Positions 40,270 to 49,571 are shown, numbered from the stretch's first letter. The stretch is 64,000 nt of DNA from an uncultured Pelagibacteraceae bacterium (GCA_902600205.1 CACKIN010000001.1:62001-126000), one strand, 5' to 3'. Notes: generated by a model not told the origin, from the sequence alone. Made by a program: numbers and translations.

Positions 40270-40932
40270 TTAAGAGTTTTTTAATAACCTTATTTCTTTT
40301 AAAAATAAAGAGAGATTTTCTATTTTGTAGTCAATATATTCTTTGTTAGATTCCTTTTTTCCCCAATACTCGTTATTGATTAGCCAAACTGTTGTAGCCC
40401 CTCTTTCTTTACCAATTGACAAATTTTTTGCAATATCTTCAATATAAATCGTTTCTTTTGGATTAATATCAAATTTTTTAACCATTAAATCGAATGCTTT
40501 TGCGGCTGGTTTTGGATGATAATCAGCATCAACAATATCAAATACATCATCAAATAAGTCATCTATACCTAAGTGTGTAGTAATATTTTTAACATGTTCC
40601 TTGCTTCCATTAGTAAAAACAAATTTTCTTAAATCTAATTTTTTTATTTCTTCTCTTAAAACAATATCTTTCTCCATAAAAGATAGATCAATATCATGAA
40701 CAAATTGTAAAAATTCTGTTGGGGGAATATCATGGTGTATCATTAATCCGTTCAGACTTGTGTTGTATTTGTGAAAATAATTGGTTTGTAGCTCTTTTGC
40801 TTTTTTTAAATCAATCTTTAATTTTTTTGAAATATACTTCGTCATTCTTTTGCTTACTTGACCAAATACTGCCTCTAGATCTTGATAAAGAACACCATCA
40901 CAATCGAATAAGATATTTTTTATGTGTTTCAT
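40270..40932 (-). CDS. HAD-family hydrolase, pyrimidine 5'-nucleotidase-like
   Basis: A 220-residue haloacid dehalogenase phosphatase. Motif I is [10 protein letters not shown] (Asp10, Asp12), motif [12 protein letters not shown], and motif [12 protein letters not shown]; a helical cap lies after motif I. The wording is that of SDT1/YjjG-type pyrimidine nucleotidases found beside dapD in many alphaproteobacteria (from memory), so removal of a phosphate from UMP/CMP or non-canonical nucleotides is likely but unproved. Start overlaps the argB stop by 4 bases (ATGA). Confidence 0.85.
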   Translation of the reverse strand: MKHIKNILFDCDGVLYQDLEAVFGQVSKRMTKYISKKLKIDLKKAKELQTNYFHKYNTSLNGLMIHHDIPPTEFLQFVHDIDLSFMEKDIVLREEIKKLDLRKFVFTNGSKEHVKNITTHLGIDDLFDDVFDIVDADYHPKPAAKAFDLMVKKFDINPKETIYIEDIAKNLSIGKERGATTVWLINNEYWGKKESNKEYIDYKIENLSLFLKEIRLLKNS

Positions 40933-41777
40933 CTTCTTATTAATGTTCCTGCACCTTTATCTGAAAATAATTCGAACAAAATTGAATGTTTTTTTCTTCC
41001 ATCTATGATTCCTACTCCTGTAACCCCGTTCATTACTGCATCAAGGCATGTATTCATTTTGGGTATCATCCCCTCTGTGATTATTTCATTATTTATCATT
41101 TCTAAAATTTCAGAAGAGTTTATCTCTTCGATAAGCTTTTTATCTTTATTTAAAACTCCTTCCACATTAGTCATCAATAATAATCTTCTACATTTTAAAG
41201 ATTTTGCTATAGCTCCTGCAGCTGTATCTCCATTAATATTATATGTTTGATTATTTTTTCCCAGACCTAAAGGAGATATAATTGGTACTGCATTTGTTTT
41301 GATTATATCTTTTATTTTGTCTACATTTATTTTATTTGGAATACCAACAAATCCTAGTTCCTCTGCTTCTGGAATAACCTCTATAGCATTGTTTTTCTTT
41401 GTATTTAGAGAAACTGCATTTGCACCTTTTTCAACTAAAGAATTTACAATATCCTCATTAAAGTCGATAAGGACATTTTCAACTACGTTAATAATTTTTT
41501 CATCTGTAACTCGTAATCCTCTTATAAATTTTGATTGAATATTTGATTTATCTAATTCTCTTTTAATTCTGGGTCCACCTCCATGAACTATTATTATAGA
41601 AAGTCCCAATTTATTTAAAATACTAATATCTGAAATAAAATTATTAAAGATATTTCTATCAATAAAAACATTCCCCCCATATTTAATTACAATTAACTGA
41701 TCTTTATATTTATCTATGTATTTTTTAAATTCATCGATTGTAGGACCATCCTTAGGTACAATTTTCTCTATTTCCAT
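40929..41777 (-). CDS. argB: Acetylglutamate kinase
   Basis: Phosphorylates N-acetylglutamate in arginine synthesis. The 282-residue protein has the amino-acid-kinase start VIKYGGNVFID, the glycine loop IIVHGGGPRI, NINGDTAAGAIAKSL for substrate and TEGMIPKM toward the C-terminus. It lies 2 bases after yidC. In many alphaproteobacteria engB sits between yidC and argB; it is absent here. Confidence 0.96.
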   Translation of the reverse strand: MEIEKIVPKDGPTIDEFKKYIDKYKDQLIVIKYGGNVFIDRNIFNNFISDISILNKLGLSIIIVHGGGPRIKRELDKSNIQSKFIRGLRVTDEKIINVVENVLIDFNEDIVNSLVEKGANAVSLNTKKNNAIEVIPEAEELGFVGIPNKINVDKIKDIIKTNAVPIISPLGLGKNNQTYNINGDTAAGAIAKSLKCRRLLLMTNVEGVLNKDKKLIEEINSSEILEMINNEIITEGMIPKMNTCLDAVMNGVTGVGIIDGRKKHSILFELFSDKGAGTLIRR

Positions 41778-41779
41778 TT

Positions 41780-43462
41780 TTAAACTGTTTTGACAGTCGT
41801 TCTCTTAATGATGATGTACTGTTGAGCCATTGTTAATATGTTATTTATAGTCCAGTAAATGACTAGTCCAGCTGGGAAAGGAGCTAATATTACTGTTAAA
41901 AATAAAGGGAAAAACATAAATATTTTTGCTTGAACAGGATCAGGCGGTGTTGGATTTAGTTTTTGCTGCATCCACATTGAAACACCCATTAAACATGGCC
42001 AAACACCAATAAGTAAAAAAGAAGGAGGGTCCCATGGAATTAGACCAAACAAATTAAATATAGAAGTAGGATCTCTTTCACTTAAATCTTTTATCCAACC
42101 AAAAAACGGTTGATGTCTCATTTCAATAGTCACAAATAAAACCTTATAGATTGCAAAGAAGAATGGAATTTGTATGAAAATTGGAAGGCACCCGCTGATT
42201 GGATTAACTTTCTCTCTTTTGTACAATGCCATCATTTCTTGTTGAAGTTTCATTTTGTCCTCTTTATGTAACTCTTTTAGCCTTGTCATTTCTGGTTGGA
42301 GAACTTTCATTTTAGCCATTGATTTAAATGAGTAATTAGCAAGTGGAAAAAATACTAATCTAATACAAGCAGTAATCATAATAATTGCTATTCCAAAATT
42401 TCCAGCAAGATTAAAGAAATATTGAATTGCAAAAAATAAAGGTTTCACGATAAAGTAGAACCATCCCCAATCTATAGCTAAATCAAACTTGCTAATATTT
42501 TCAGTTTCAGCATAGCCATCAATAACGTTTACTTCTTTTGCCGCCACTATTGCTCTGATAGAATTAGTTTTTGTTTCATTAGCACCAATTTCAGTTGCAT
42601 CTGTTTCTATAAAATTTGCTCTAAATTTATTTTTATAATCAAAATCAGACCTGAAACTCTTCCCATTTTCTGGGATAAGACTAGCAATCCAATATTTGTC
42701 AGTAATACCCAGCCACCCGGTATTCGCATTTATAGAGTATTTTTTTTCCTCAATATCATCATAATCTTCTTCAACTAATTGATCGTCAAAAACACCAATT
42801 AGACCCTCATGCAAAATATAAAAATTTGTTACATCTGGCGCGATGTTTCGTATGATTTGACCGTAAGGATAGAAATTATAAGTTTTATCAGAATTATTTT
42901 CTATGGTTTGTTTAATATCGAAAAGATATTGATTATCAATACTTATTTCTTTTATAAATTTGATATTCTGATTATTTTTCCAACTTAATTTTATCGACGA
43001 ATTTGGAGTAAGTTTACTATTTCCTTCAATCTTCCATAATGTTTTTGAATTTGGTATATCAATATTTTTATTAGTTGTTGCCCATCCAGTTTCTACGTAG
43101 TATCCATTTTCAGATTGTTTAGGATTTAACAATACAACATTATCATCTCCATTTAGAGTGTTTGTGTAATTCTTAAAGGTCAAGTCATCAATAGACGAAC
43201 CGAGCAATGAAATTGAACCTTTAATTTTATCATTTTCAAATAAAATTCTTTCATTCTCCTCCAAAGCTTCATCTCTTGAAATCTTAATTATTTTCTCATC
43301 TTGAGCTAATGTAGGTGCATCTGATGAAGAATTTTGACTTGAAATGTTTTTATCATTTGAGATATTTTTTTGATCCACGACAGGAGGAGCAAAAAATAAA
43401 CTGTAAAGTATTATGACAGCTGCACTTAAAGATATAGCTGCAATTACGTTTTTTGTATCCAT
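41780..43462 (-). CDS. yidC: Membrane protein insertase YidC
   Basis: Inserts and folds inner-membrane proteins, alone or with SecYEG. The 560-residue protein has an N-terminal membrane anchor (VIAAISLSAAVIILYSLFF), a large periplasmic beta domain (about 60-350), and the conserved C-terminal helical core with FGIAIIMITACIRLVFFPLANYSFKSMAKM, the positively charged groove Arg, NPISGCLPIFIQIPFFFAIYKVL and YWTINNILTMAQQYII. Length is normal for a Gram-negative. It follows yidD by 3 bases. Confidence 0.97.
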   Translation of the reverse strand: MDTKNVIAAISLSAAVIILYSLFFAPPVVDQKNISNDKNISSQNSSSDAPTLAQDEKIIKISRDEALEENERILFENDKIKGSISLLGSSIDDLTFKNYTNTLNGDDNVVLLNPKQSENGYYVETGWATTNKNIDIPNSKTLWKIEGNSKLTPNSSIKLSWKNNQNIKFIKEISIDNQYLFDIKQTIENNSDKTYNFYPYGQIIRNIAPDVTNFYILHEGLIGVFDDQLVEEDYDDIEEKKYSINANTGWLGITDKYWIASLIPENGKSFRSDFDYKNKFRANFIETDATEIGANETKTNSIRAIVAAKEVNVIDGYAETENISKFDLAIDWGWFYFIVKPLFFAIQYFFNLAGNFGIAIIMITACIRLVFFPLANYSFKSMAKMKVLQPEMTRLKELHKEDKMKLQQEMMALYKREKVNPISGCLPIFIQIPFFFAIYKVLFVTIEMRHQPFFGWIKDLSERDPTSIFNLFGLIPWDPPSFLLIGVWPCLMGVSMWMQQKLNPTPPDPVQAKIFMFFPLFLTVILAPFPAGLVIYWTINNILTMAQQYIIIKRTTVKTV

Positions 43463-43465
43463 AAA

Positions 43466-43708
43466 CTACTTTTTCTTTTTGATAGGATCAAATCCTTCGC
43501 CACCACCTAAAAATTTTACAGGGTGACAACTTAGAATTCTTTTGAGTCCGTTAATACTTCCTTTAAAAATTCCGTACTCTTTTAGACTTTCTATAAAATA
43601 ATCTGAGCATGTCGGAAGATATCTACAGTTATTTCCTAAAAATGGGGATATTATAATTTGATATAATTTGATAGTTTTGATCATTAAATATTTTATAAGT
43701 TTATTCAT
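43466..43708 (-). CDS. yidD: YidD membrane protein insertion efficiency factor
   Basis: An 80-residue small basic protein with the family signature NNCRYLPTCSDYFIESLKEYG and LKRILSCHPVKFLGGGEGFDPI. It helps YidC-dependent membrane insertion. Overlaps rnpA by 4 bases and is followed by yidC after 3 bases, the standard order. Confidence 0.95.
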   Translation of the reverse strand: MNKLIKYLMIKTIKLYQIIISPFLGNNCRYLPTCSDYFIESLKEYGIFKGSINGLKRILSCHPVKFLGGGEGFDPIKKKK

Positions 43709-44046
43709 TTTATCTTTTTTAAATCCTCAAGTGTTACCGTTTTTATTTTCTCATAAGGATCATTGTTAACAGATATTCTTGCAATTAATAAATAGCAATA
43801 ATTTAGATTAATATTAATTGTTTTTAAAGCATCATTCATTATATTTCTTAATCTTCTTTTAATTCTATTTCTAATAACAGCATTTCCTAATTTTTTTTTG
43901 GCTACAAAGCTTATATTTAATCTGCTTGTATTTTTATCTGAAAGTTTTTTAAAGAAAATTGTTAAATACTTATTAGAAATTTTTTTTCCACCAAGAATTG
44001 ACTTAAAGTCCTCATTTTTAGAAAGGCTAACAATCTTTTTTCTCAT
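43705..44046 (-). CDS. rnpA: Ribonuclease P protein component
   Basis: Protein subunit of RNase P, which matures tRNA 5' ends together with the RNA subunit. The 113-residue basic protein has ISFVAKKKLGNAVIRNRIKRRLRNIM, containing the RNR signature, and an N-terminal FKSILGGKKISNKYLTIFF aromatic patch for the leader. Its ATG overlaps the rpmH stop by one base. The gene for the RNA subunit is not in the window. Confidence 0.95.
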   Translation of the reverse strand: MRKKIVSLSKNEDFKSILGGKKISNKYLTIFFKKLSDKNTSRLNISFVAKKKLGNAVIRNRIKRRLRNIMNDALKTININLNYCYLLIARISVNNDPYEKIKTVTLEDLKKIK

Positions 44047-44183
44047 TAAGCGTTTGTTAATTTTTTTCTTCCTTTAGCCCTTCTTCTTTTTAATACTTTT
44101 CTTCCACCCTTGGTTTTTCTTTTAGCTCTAAAGCCAACAGCTTTTTTTCTTTTTCTATTACTTGGTTGATATGTACGTTTCAT
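44046..44183 (-). CDS. rpmH: 50S ribosomal protein L34
   Basis: Absent from the ORF track because it is short. Reading the minus strand from the ATG at 44183 gives [20 protein letters not shown] and a lysine/arginine-rich remainder ending in RKKLTNA, 45 residues, the normal L34 length and sequence. Its TAA overlaps the rnpA ATG by one base (TAATG). It heads the rpmH-rnpA-yidD-yidC run. Its promoter must lie in the 83-base gap to the divergent gene at 44267. dnaA, often next to rpmH, is not in the window. Confidence 0.96.
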   Translation of the reverse strand: MKRTYQPSNRKRKKAVGFRAKRKTKGGRKVLKRRRAKGRKKLTNA

Positions 44184-44266
44184 TGTTGTTAAATTAATGT
44201 TAAATTTCGGTAGTTATACAAATATATGTATATAAGTACAGTCATTTTTAATAAGTTAAAAAATCA

Positions 44267-44986
44267 ATGAATAGAGAAAAAAAAATTAAAGTATTTTTAG
44301 GCTCTGCTTACATTTTGATAGTATTTGTTTTTTTATTGTTTTTTTTTAATAAATTTTCATTTCAGGATTTTTCTAGTTATGAACTAATAAGAGAAAATAG
44401 AAATGCTTTGGAAGAAATTAAAAATGGTAATATTTTTTTATCAAGTATTATTTTTTTATTAGGTACTATAGTATGGGTTCTTTTGTTGGGTTTTGGTTCA
44501 CCTGTATTTTTAGTCGGTGGTTTTATTTTTGGAAAGTGGTTAGGAACTTTGCTTATAGTATTTGGATTATCAATTGGTGCAACACTTTTATATGTATTTG
44601 CTAATTACTTTTTAAAAGATTTAGTTGAGAAGAAATTTTCATCACGTTTTAGTAATTTGACTGAAAAATTTAAAAAGAATGAATTCATTTTTTTTCTAGT
44701 TTATAGGTTTATTGGTGGTATTCCTTTTTTTATTTCAAATATTTTACCAACAATTTTTAATGTTAAAGTTAGAAACTTTTTTTTAGGTTCAATAATTGGA
44801 ATGACCCCACAATTATTTGTTGGAGCATCTCTTGGAGCTGGTTTGAATAAGATATTAGAAGAAAATTCTGAAGTTCCAACTTTTCTTGAACTAATTTTTA
44901 CTCCAGATATTTATTTGCCAATTCTTGGTATTATAATTTTAGTTTCAATTGGATTTATATTTAAAAAAAAATTTTACACAAAATAA
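44267..44986 (+). CDS. TVP38/TMEM64-family (VTT domain) membrane protein
   Basis: A 239-residue inner-membrane protein with about six hydrophobic segments. The central VTT/SNARE-associated domain is recognisable: FGSPVFLVGGFIFGKWLGTLL, then IGATLLYVFANYF, FFLVYRFIGGIPFFISNILPTIFNV and GSIIGMTPQLFVGASLGAGL. Related DedA-superfamily proteins affect lipid carrier movement and membrane homeostasis; the exact role is unknown. It is divergent from rpmH, and its stop is 3 bases from the convergent tRNA-Thr. Confidence 0.85.
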   Translation: MNREKKIKVFLGSAYILIVFVFLLFFFNKFSFQDFSSYELIRENRNALEEIKNGNIFLSSIIFLLGTIVWVLLLGFGSPVFLVGGFIFGKWLGTLLIVFGLSIGATLLYVFANYFLKDLVEKKFSSRFSNLTEKFKKNEFIFFLVYRFIGGIPFFISNILPTIFNVKVRNFFLGSIIGMTPQLFVGASLGAGLNKILEENSEVPTFLELIFTPDIYLPILGIIILVSIGFIFKKKFYTK

Positions 44987-44989
44987 AAC

Positions 44990-45063
44990 TGGTGCCCTCA
45001 CCCAGAATTGAACTGGAAACTCATCCTTACCATGGATGTGTTATACCATTTAACTATAAGGGC
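44990..45063 (-). tRNA. tRNA-Thr (anticodon GGT)
   Basis: On the minus strand GCCCTTA pairs with TGAGGGC in the acceptor, the D arm is GTTA/TAAC, the anticodon stem CATCC/GGATG encloses ATGGTAA giving anticodon GGT (Thr, ACC/ACU), and the T arm is TCCAG-TTCAATT-CTGGG. G1-C72 and C2-G71 fit threonine identity. Discriminator A and CCA are encoded. It lies 3 bases from the end of the VTT gene on the other strand. Confidence 0.95.
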
Positions 45064-45158
45064 AATATTTAACTCAAATTAGTGTATAAATTTAATTTTT
45101 TCAAATTATTGCCTTAATTTTTTTTTAAAATAAGTTATATCTTATTAAGGAAAATGTT

Positions 45159-45356
45159 ATGGGAATTCACTACACATATGGAGCTAATAAAAATGCAAAG
45201 CTCATGGAAAAAAAAGCAAAAAGAGAAAAAAAACTTGCTGAGAAAAGAGCCAAGAAGCAAATCAAAACTGGACCAGTAAAAATAGAAGATGATAAAACAA
45301 TTCCTATTGATCAAGTTATCACTCTAGATCATCTTACAAATCCTGACAAAAAATAA
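45159..45356 (+). CDS. Small lysine-rich protein, unknown function
   Basis: I do not recognise this family. The 65-residue product starts MGIHYTYGANKNAKLMEKKAKREKK..., a highly charged alternating Lys/Glu/Ala helix (about residues 12-38), then a short tail with IPIDQVITLDHLTNPDKK. An AAGG stretch about 10 bases before the ATG supports the start. Nucleic-acid or ribosome binding would fit the charge but is a guess. The gene begins a plus-strand run into a 34-residue ORF, dcd and murA, with a 3-base gap to the next ORF. Confidence 0.65.
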   Translation: MGIHYTYGANKNAKLMEKKAKREKKLAEKRAKKQIKTGPVKIEDDKTIPIDQVITLDHLTNPDKK

Positions 45357-45359
45357 ATT

Positions 45360-45464
45360 ATGAGTTCAAAAAAAAACAATTTTAGCAAACTTGAACTTGC
45401 TTTAAGAAAAAATTTAAGAAAAAGAAAAGAATTCCAAAAAAAAACAAAGAAAAAAAATAAATAA
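45360..45464 (+). CDS. Very small basic protein (34 residues)
   Basis: Too short for the ORF track. From the ATG at 45360 the frame reads [20 protein letters not shown] and ends in a lysine-rich tail, 34 residues in all. Support: it starts 3 bases after the preceding stop, and its TAA overlaps the dcd ATG by one base (TAATG), the coupling used by true genes here. The [15 protein letters not shown] segment resembles short conserved alphaproteobacterial proteins that precede murA-type genes, from memory. Function unknown. An AT-rich chance ORF cannot be excluded. Confidence 0.5.
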   Translation: MSSKKNNFSKLELALRKNLRKRKEFQKKTKKKNK

Positions 45465-46018
45465 TGTCAGTTCAATCTGATAAGTGGATTATTCAAATGG
45501 CTAAAGATAATGATATGATTTCTCCATTTGAAGATAAACAAGTTCGAGGTGATAAAATATCATTTGGCGTATCATCGTATGGTTACGATGCAAGGGTCTC
45601 TGACGAATTTAAAATTTTCACTAATGTAAATTCTGAAATTGTAGATCCAAAAAATTTTAAATCATCTAATTTTATTACTAAAAACTCATCAGAGTGTATA
45701 ATACCACCTAATTCTTTCGTGTTAGCAAGAACAGTAGAGTATTTCAAAATTCCAAAAAATGTTTTGGTAATTTGTTTAGGAAAATCTACCTATGCACGAT
45801 GTGGAATAATAGTTAATGTTACGCCTCTTGAACCAGGATGGGAGGGTCATGTAACTTTAGAATTTTCAAACACAACCCCATTACCAGCAAAAATTTATGC
45901 TAATGAGGGTGTTGCACAATTTGTGTTTATCAAAGGAAATGAAGATCCATCAGTTTCATATGCAGATAGAAATGGCAAATATCAGGGCCAAAAGGGAGTT
46001 ACACTTCCAAAAATATAA
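45464..46018 (+). CDS. dcd: dCTP deaminase
   Basis: Deaminates dCTP to dUTP, the start of dTTP synthesis. The 184-residue protein has the expected [12 protein letters not shown] near the N-terminus, [49 protein letters not shown] containing the catalytic Arg and Glu, and a C-terminal [10 protein letters not shown]. It is coupled to the 34-residue ORF upstream and is followed by murA after 2 bases. Confidence 0.96.
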   Translation: MSVQSDKWIIQMAKDNDMISPFEDKQVRGDKISFGVSSYGYDARVSDEFKIFTNVNSEIVDPKNFKSSNFITKNSSECIIPPNSFVLARTVEYFKIPKNVLVICLGKSTYARCGIIVNVTPLEPGWEGHVTLEFSNTTPLPAKIYANEGVAQFVFIKGNEDPSVSYADRNGKYQGQKGVTLPKI

Positions 46019-46020
46019 TA

Positions 46021-47283
46021 ATGGACAAATTTATTGTTAAAGGCCCTAATAAATTAAAGGGAGAGATTACAATTTCAGGTTCTAAAAATGCTGCTTTACC
46101 AATACTAGCATCAACAATTTTATTTGAAAAAGAAGTTGTAATTAAAAATTTACCAAGAGTGAAAGATATAGATACAATGATTAATCTTTTAAAATCCCTT
46201 GGGTCAATAATAAAATTTAGTAAAGATAAAAAAACTGTTAAAATAACAAAGAAAAAAAAACATAAATTTTTTGCCTCATATTCTCTTGTTAGAACAATGA
46301 GGGCTGGAATTTTAGTTTTAGGTGCCCTGATTGCTAAATATCAAAAATCTATTACTTCTTTGCCTGGAGGCTGCTTAATTGGAGCAAGACCTATAAATTA
46401 TCATTTAAATGCACTTAAAAAACTTGGAATGAAGTATGAAATCAAAAAAGGTTACATACATGCAAATTCTAAAGGAAAACTAAAAGGCGCAAAAATTAGA
46501 TTTTCAAAAATCAGTGTTGGGGCAACTGAAAATACAATTATAGCAGCATGCTTAGCGAATGGAATTACAATACTTAGAAATTGTGCAATTGAACCAGAAA
46601 TAATTGATTTAATAAATTTTTTAAAGTCTGGTGGTGCTAAAATAAAATTTATTGGCAAGCGGACTTTGAGGATTGAGGGAGTAAAAATTTTAAAAAGTAC
46701 TATTTACTCAGTTATGTCAGATAGGATAGAAACCGGAACTTTTTGTGTCGCAGCATGTTTGACTGGTGGTAATATAAAGATTAATAACTTTGATCCTAAA
46801 ATTATAAAAGCAGAACTATCTTTACTGAAGAAGGTTGGAGCTAAAATTAAAACAAGTAAAAATCAAATCCATATACTAGGTCCGAAAAAAATTAAAAATA
46901 TCACCAATTTGGTAACAAAAGAGTACCCAAATTTTCCAACAGATTTGCAAGCACAATTCATGGTTCTTTTATGTAAGGCAAAAGGAAAAAGCTCAATAAC
47001 GGAGAGTATTTTTGAAAATAGATTCATGCATGTTGCTGAATTAAGAAGATTAGGTGCTGAAATTATAATTAAAAAAAATAAGGCTATAATTTTAGGTAGT
47101 ACAAACTTCAAAGCTGCAGAACTAATGTCTAGTGATTTGAGAGCTTCAGTTGCATTAGTTTTAGCTGCTATGGTCGCGAAAGGATCATCTATAATAAATA
47201 GAATTTATCACCTTGATAGAGGATATGAAAATATAGAGAATAAATTAAGAAAAGTAGGCGTAAATATAAGACGGATTAGTTAA
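46021..47283 (+). CDS. murA: UDP-N-acetylglucosamine 1-carboxyvinyltransferase
   Basis: First committed step of peptidoglycan synthesis: adds enolpyruvate from PEP to UDP-GlcNAc. The 420-residue protein has the two-domain inside-out barrel with ISGSKNAALPILAS near the start, the loop LPGGCLIGARPINYH with the catalytic Cys (fosfomycin target), and YPNFPTDLQAQFM and DLRASVALVLAAMVAKG further on. Its TAA overlaps the next ATG by one base. Confidence 0.97.
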   Translation: MDKFIVKGPNKLKGEITISGSKNAALPILASTILFEKEVVIKNLPRVKDIDTMINLLKSLGSIIKFSKDKKTVKITKKKKHKFFASYSLVRTMRAGILVLGALIAKYQKSITSLPGGCLIGARPINYHLNALKKLGMKYEIKKGYIHANSKGKLKGAKIRFSKISVGATENTIIAACLANGITILRNCAIEPEIIDLINFLKSGGAKIKFIGKRTLRIEGVKILKSTIYSVMSDRIETGTFCVAACLTGGNIKINNFDPKIIKAELSLLKKVGAKIKTSKNQIHILGPKKIKNITNLVTKEYPNFPTDLQAQFMVLLCKAKGKSSITESIFENRFMHVAELRRLGAEIIIKKNKAIILGSTNFKAAELMSSDLRASVALVLAAMVAKGSSIINRIYHLDRGYENIENKLRKVGVNIRRIS

Positions 47284-47690
47284 TGGAAAATCAATACTTA
47301 AAAAAAATTATTGCACAATCTCCCGAGGATCTTAATGTCATTTCTGCTTGCTGTTCAGAAGGGAAAGTAAATATTAAAGATGTTAAATATTTAGCCTTAA
47401 ATAAGATTTTTTTGATGTCTATATCAAGACACAGCAAAGAGGAAACAAATAAAAATAAGTTAATAAAAAGTATCATTAAATTTGAATTTATAAATTCCTC
47501 TAAATCTAAAAATATAGACCAAAAAGATCCTAATCTGTCATTAAAACTCTTAACTATTGATATATTTAAGAAAGAAGGGAATTTTGAAATAATTATGTTA
47601 TTTTCAAAAAATAGAATTATAAATCTTTCTGCTGAAGTAATTGAAGTAACACTCGAGGATCAAAAATTAGAAAATGATAAAAGAAATTAA
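47283..47690 (+). CDS. DUF2948-family protein
   Basis: A 135-residue protein matching the small alphaproteobacterial DUF2948 family in its start (AQSPEDLNVISACCSEGKVNIKDVKYL), its C-terminal part (LKLLTIDIFKKEGNFEIIMLFSKNRIINLSAEVIEVTLED) and above all its place between murA and hisD. Function unknown. It is coupled to murA by a TAATG overlap and overlaps hisD by 17 bases. No signal peptide or membrane segment. Confidence 0.75.
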   Translation: MENQYLKKIIAQSPEDLNVISACCSEGKVNIKDVKYLALNKIFLMSISRHSKEETNKNKLIKSIIKFEFINSSKSKNIDQKDPNLSLKLLTIDIFKKEGNFEIIMLFSKNRIINLSAEVIEVTLEDQKLENDKRN

Positions 47691-48939
47691 TTGTAATAAA
47701 AAAAATTATTGGGAAAATTTTACAAAATTTCTAGATCGTAGAAGGTCTGCAAATAAATCGGTAAATAAAGATATATCCAAAATCCTCAGTGATATTAAGA
47801 AAAATAAAATTAAAGCACTTATAAAGTATGAAAAAAAATTTAGTAAAAATAGTCAAATTAAGCCAAGTATTAAAGACATAAATAATGCAATTAAATCTCT
47901 GGATCCTAAGATTAAAAAAGCCATTGATTTTGCATACAAAAGAATCCACAATTTTCATGTTTCACAGAAAACTAGAAATATTTTTTTTAAAGACAATTTA
48001 AATAATAAAATAGAATATAAATATGTACCAATCCAATCAGTAGGTATATATGTTCCTGCAAACTTACCATCCACATTGTTGATGAATGCTATTCCTGCAA
48101 AAATTGCGGGTGTTAAAAAAATCATACTAGCAAATCCAAAAAATAATGGAAAATTAAATCCTGCAGTTTTGTATGCTGCAAAAAAATTAGGGATTAATGA
48201 GATTTATACGATGGGTGGAGCGCAAGCTATTGGTAGCTTAACTTATATTCAAAAAGTAAACAAAATTGTTGGTCCAGGAAATATTTTTGTTGCTGGTGCT
48301 AAAAGGCAAGTTTTTGGAGATGTGGGTATTGAAGGGATGATTGCAGGTCCATCTGAAATAACAGTATTAGCAGATGCCAAAACTAATTTGAATGAAGTTA
48401 CAACATCTATGATTGGTCAAGCAGAACATGATATAAATTCACAGTGTATTTTAATTACAAAGGACTCAAATTTAATTAAAAAATTTAAAAAAGATTTGAA
48501 TTTAAAATTAAAAAAAATACCACGAAAAAGTATTGCTACTAGAAGTATAAAAAATAATGGACTCATTCTAAAAGCAAATAACGACAGGCAAATTATCAAT
48601 GCAATTAACGAAATAGCTCCTGAACATTTAGAGATAAATGTAACTAACTACAAAAAATATAAAGATAAAATTTTTAATGCAGGAAGTATTTGTATAGGAA
48701 AGTATTCTCCTATGGCTTTAAGCGATTATGCTGTTGGTACAAACCACGTATTACCTACATATTCTTCAGCTAAATTTTCTTCAGGATTAAGTCTTAGTGA
48801 TTTTTATAAAAAAATTAGCCTTATAACACTTTCAAAAAAAGGTGTTGAGAAAATAGGAGAATACGCTACATATCTCGCAGAGTATGAAGAATTAAAAGGT
48901 CATGCTTTAAGTATAAAATCTAGAATAAATAAGGAGTAA
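47674..48939 (+). CDS. hisD: Histidinol dehydrogenase
   Basis: Last two steps of histidine synthesis, oxidising histidinol to histidine with NAD and zinc. The 421-residue protein has [81 protein letters not shown] (zinc and catalytic residues), PEHLEI and GTNHVLPT. It starts within the DUF2948 gene. The other his genes here, hisZ and hisG, are about 2.3 kb downstream after infA, cspA and hisS. Confidence 0.97.
   Translation: MIKEINCNKKNYWENFTKFLDRRRSANKSVNKDISKILSDIKKNKIKALIKYEKKFSKNSQIKPSIKDINNAIKSLDPKIKKAIDFAYKRIHNFHVSQKTRNIFFKDNLNNKIEYKYVPIQSVGIYVPANLPSTLLMNAIPAKIAGVKKIILANPKNNGKLNPAVLYAAKKLGINEIYTMGGAQAIGSLTYIQKVNKIVGPGNIFVAGAKRQVFGDVGIEGMIAGPSEITVLADAKTNLNEVTTSMIGQAEHDINSQCILITKDSNLIKKFKKDLNLKLKKIPRKSIATRSIKNNGLILKANNDRQIINAINEIAPEHLEINVTNYKKYKDKIFNAGSICIGKYSPMALSDYAVGTNHVLPTYSSAKFSSGLSLSDFYKKISLITLSKKGVEKIGEYATYLAEYEELKGHALSIKSRINKE
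48931..48936 (+). promoter_or_regulatory. Shine-Dalgarno of infA
   Basis: AAGGAG, 8 bases before the TTG at 48945. It is one of the clearest ribosome binding sites in the window and supports the TTG as the infA start, since no in-frame ATG exists near it. Most neighbouring genes have no comparable site. Confidence 0.75.
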
Positions 48940-48944
48940 AAAAT

Positions 48945-49160
48945 TTGTCGAAACAAGATTTATTGGAATTTAAAGGTAAAGTAATCGATCTATTACCAAA
49001 TGCGATGTTCCGAGTAAAACTTGAAAATGATCATATTGTAACTGCACATACAGCAGGCAAATTAAGAAAGAACAGAATTAGAGTTCTTCAAGGTGATAAT
49101 GTTACCGTTGAAGTAACACCTTATGATTTGACAAAAGGAAGAATAATTTTTAGGTTTTAG
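48945..49160 (+). CDS. infA: Translation initiation factor IF-1
   Basis: Binds the ribosomal A site during initiation. The 71-residue S1/OB-fold protein reads [20 protein letters not shown], then [30 protein letters not shown] and [13 protein letters not shown], matching IF-1 from end to end. Start is TTG, with a strong AAGGAG 8 bases upstream. It follows hisD by 5 bases and precedes tRNA-Phe by 5 bases. Confidence 0.97.
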   Translation: MSKQDLLEFKGKVIDLLPNAMFRVKLENDHIVTAHTAGKLRKNRIRVLQGDNVTVEVTPYDLTKGRIIFRF

Positions 49161-49165
49161 AATAT

Positions 49166-49241
49166 GGCTTCGTAGCTCAGTTGGTAGAGCAGAGCCCTGA
49201 AAAGGCTTGTGTCGCTGGTTCGAGTCCCGCCGAAGCCACCA
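49166..49241 (+). tRNA. tRNA-Phe (anticodon GAA)
   Basis: Acceptor GGCTTCG/CGAAGCC pairs perfectly; D arm GCTC/GAGC; anticodon stem GAGCC/GGCTT (one G-U) with loop CTGAAAA gives GAA (Phe). T stem GCTGG/CCCGC contains a T-C mismatch at positions 51/63. Discriminator A and CCA are encoded. It lies 5 bases after infA and probably shares its transcript. Confidence 0.95.
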
Positions 49242-49358
49242 CAAACTGTTAAAAGTGCGCTTGATTAAAGCTTGCATTCAAATTTAAAATCTAATAATTA
49301 TCCCGCTAGCTGAAGTTTAGCTAAGTTTAATACAATAAAGAAAGAGTAAACAAAAAGT

Positions 49359-49571
49359 ATGAGTACATTAAAAGGTAAAGTAAAGTGGTTCAACGGTAAG
49401 AAGGGCTACGGTTTTATAGAAAGAGAAGACGGAGAAAAAGATTGTTTCGTTCATGCAAGCGCAGTTCGTGAAGCAGGACTTCGTTTTTTGAATGAGAACG
49501 ACGCTGTAGAATTTGAAATTCAGGATGGAGACAAAGGTCCAAGCGCTGTAAATTTAAAGAAAACATCTTAA
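49359..49571 (+). CDS. cspA: Cold-shock domain protein
   Basis: A 70-residue single-stranded RNA/DNA-binding protein that melts RNA structure. RNP1 KGYGFIE and RNP2 DCFVHAS are intact, in the typical frame [20 protein letters not shown]...ALNLKK-like end (AVNLKKTS). Codon choice is less AT-biased than neighbours, as often seen in highly expressed genes. It has a 117-base leader after tRNA-Phe, room for a temperature-responsive 5' UTR, and is followed by a hairpin-rich spacer. Confidence 0.96.
   Translation: MSTLKGKVKWFNGKKGYGFIEREDGEKDCFVHASAVREAGLRFLNENDAVEFEIQDGDKGPSAVNLKKTS

Noticed and set aside
40924-41250. 108-residue plus-strand ORF
   Set aside because: Antisense to argB, whose motifs are intact; shadow frame.
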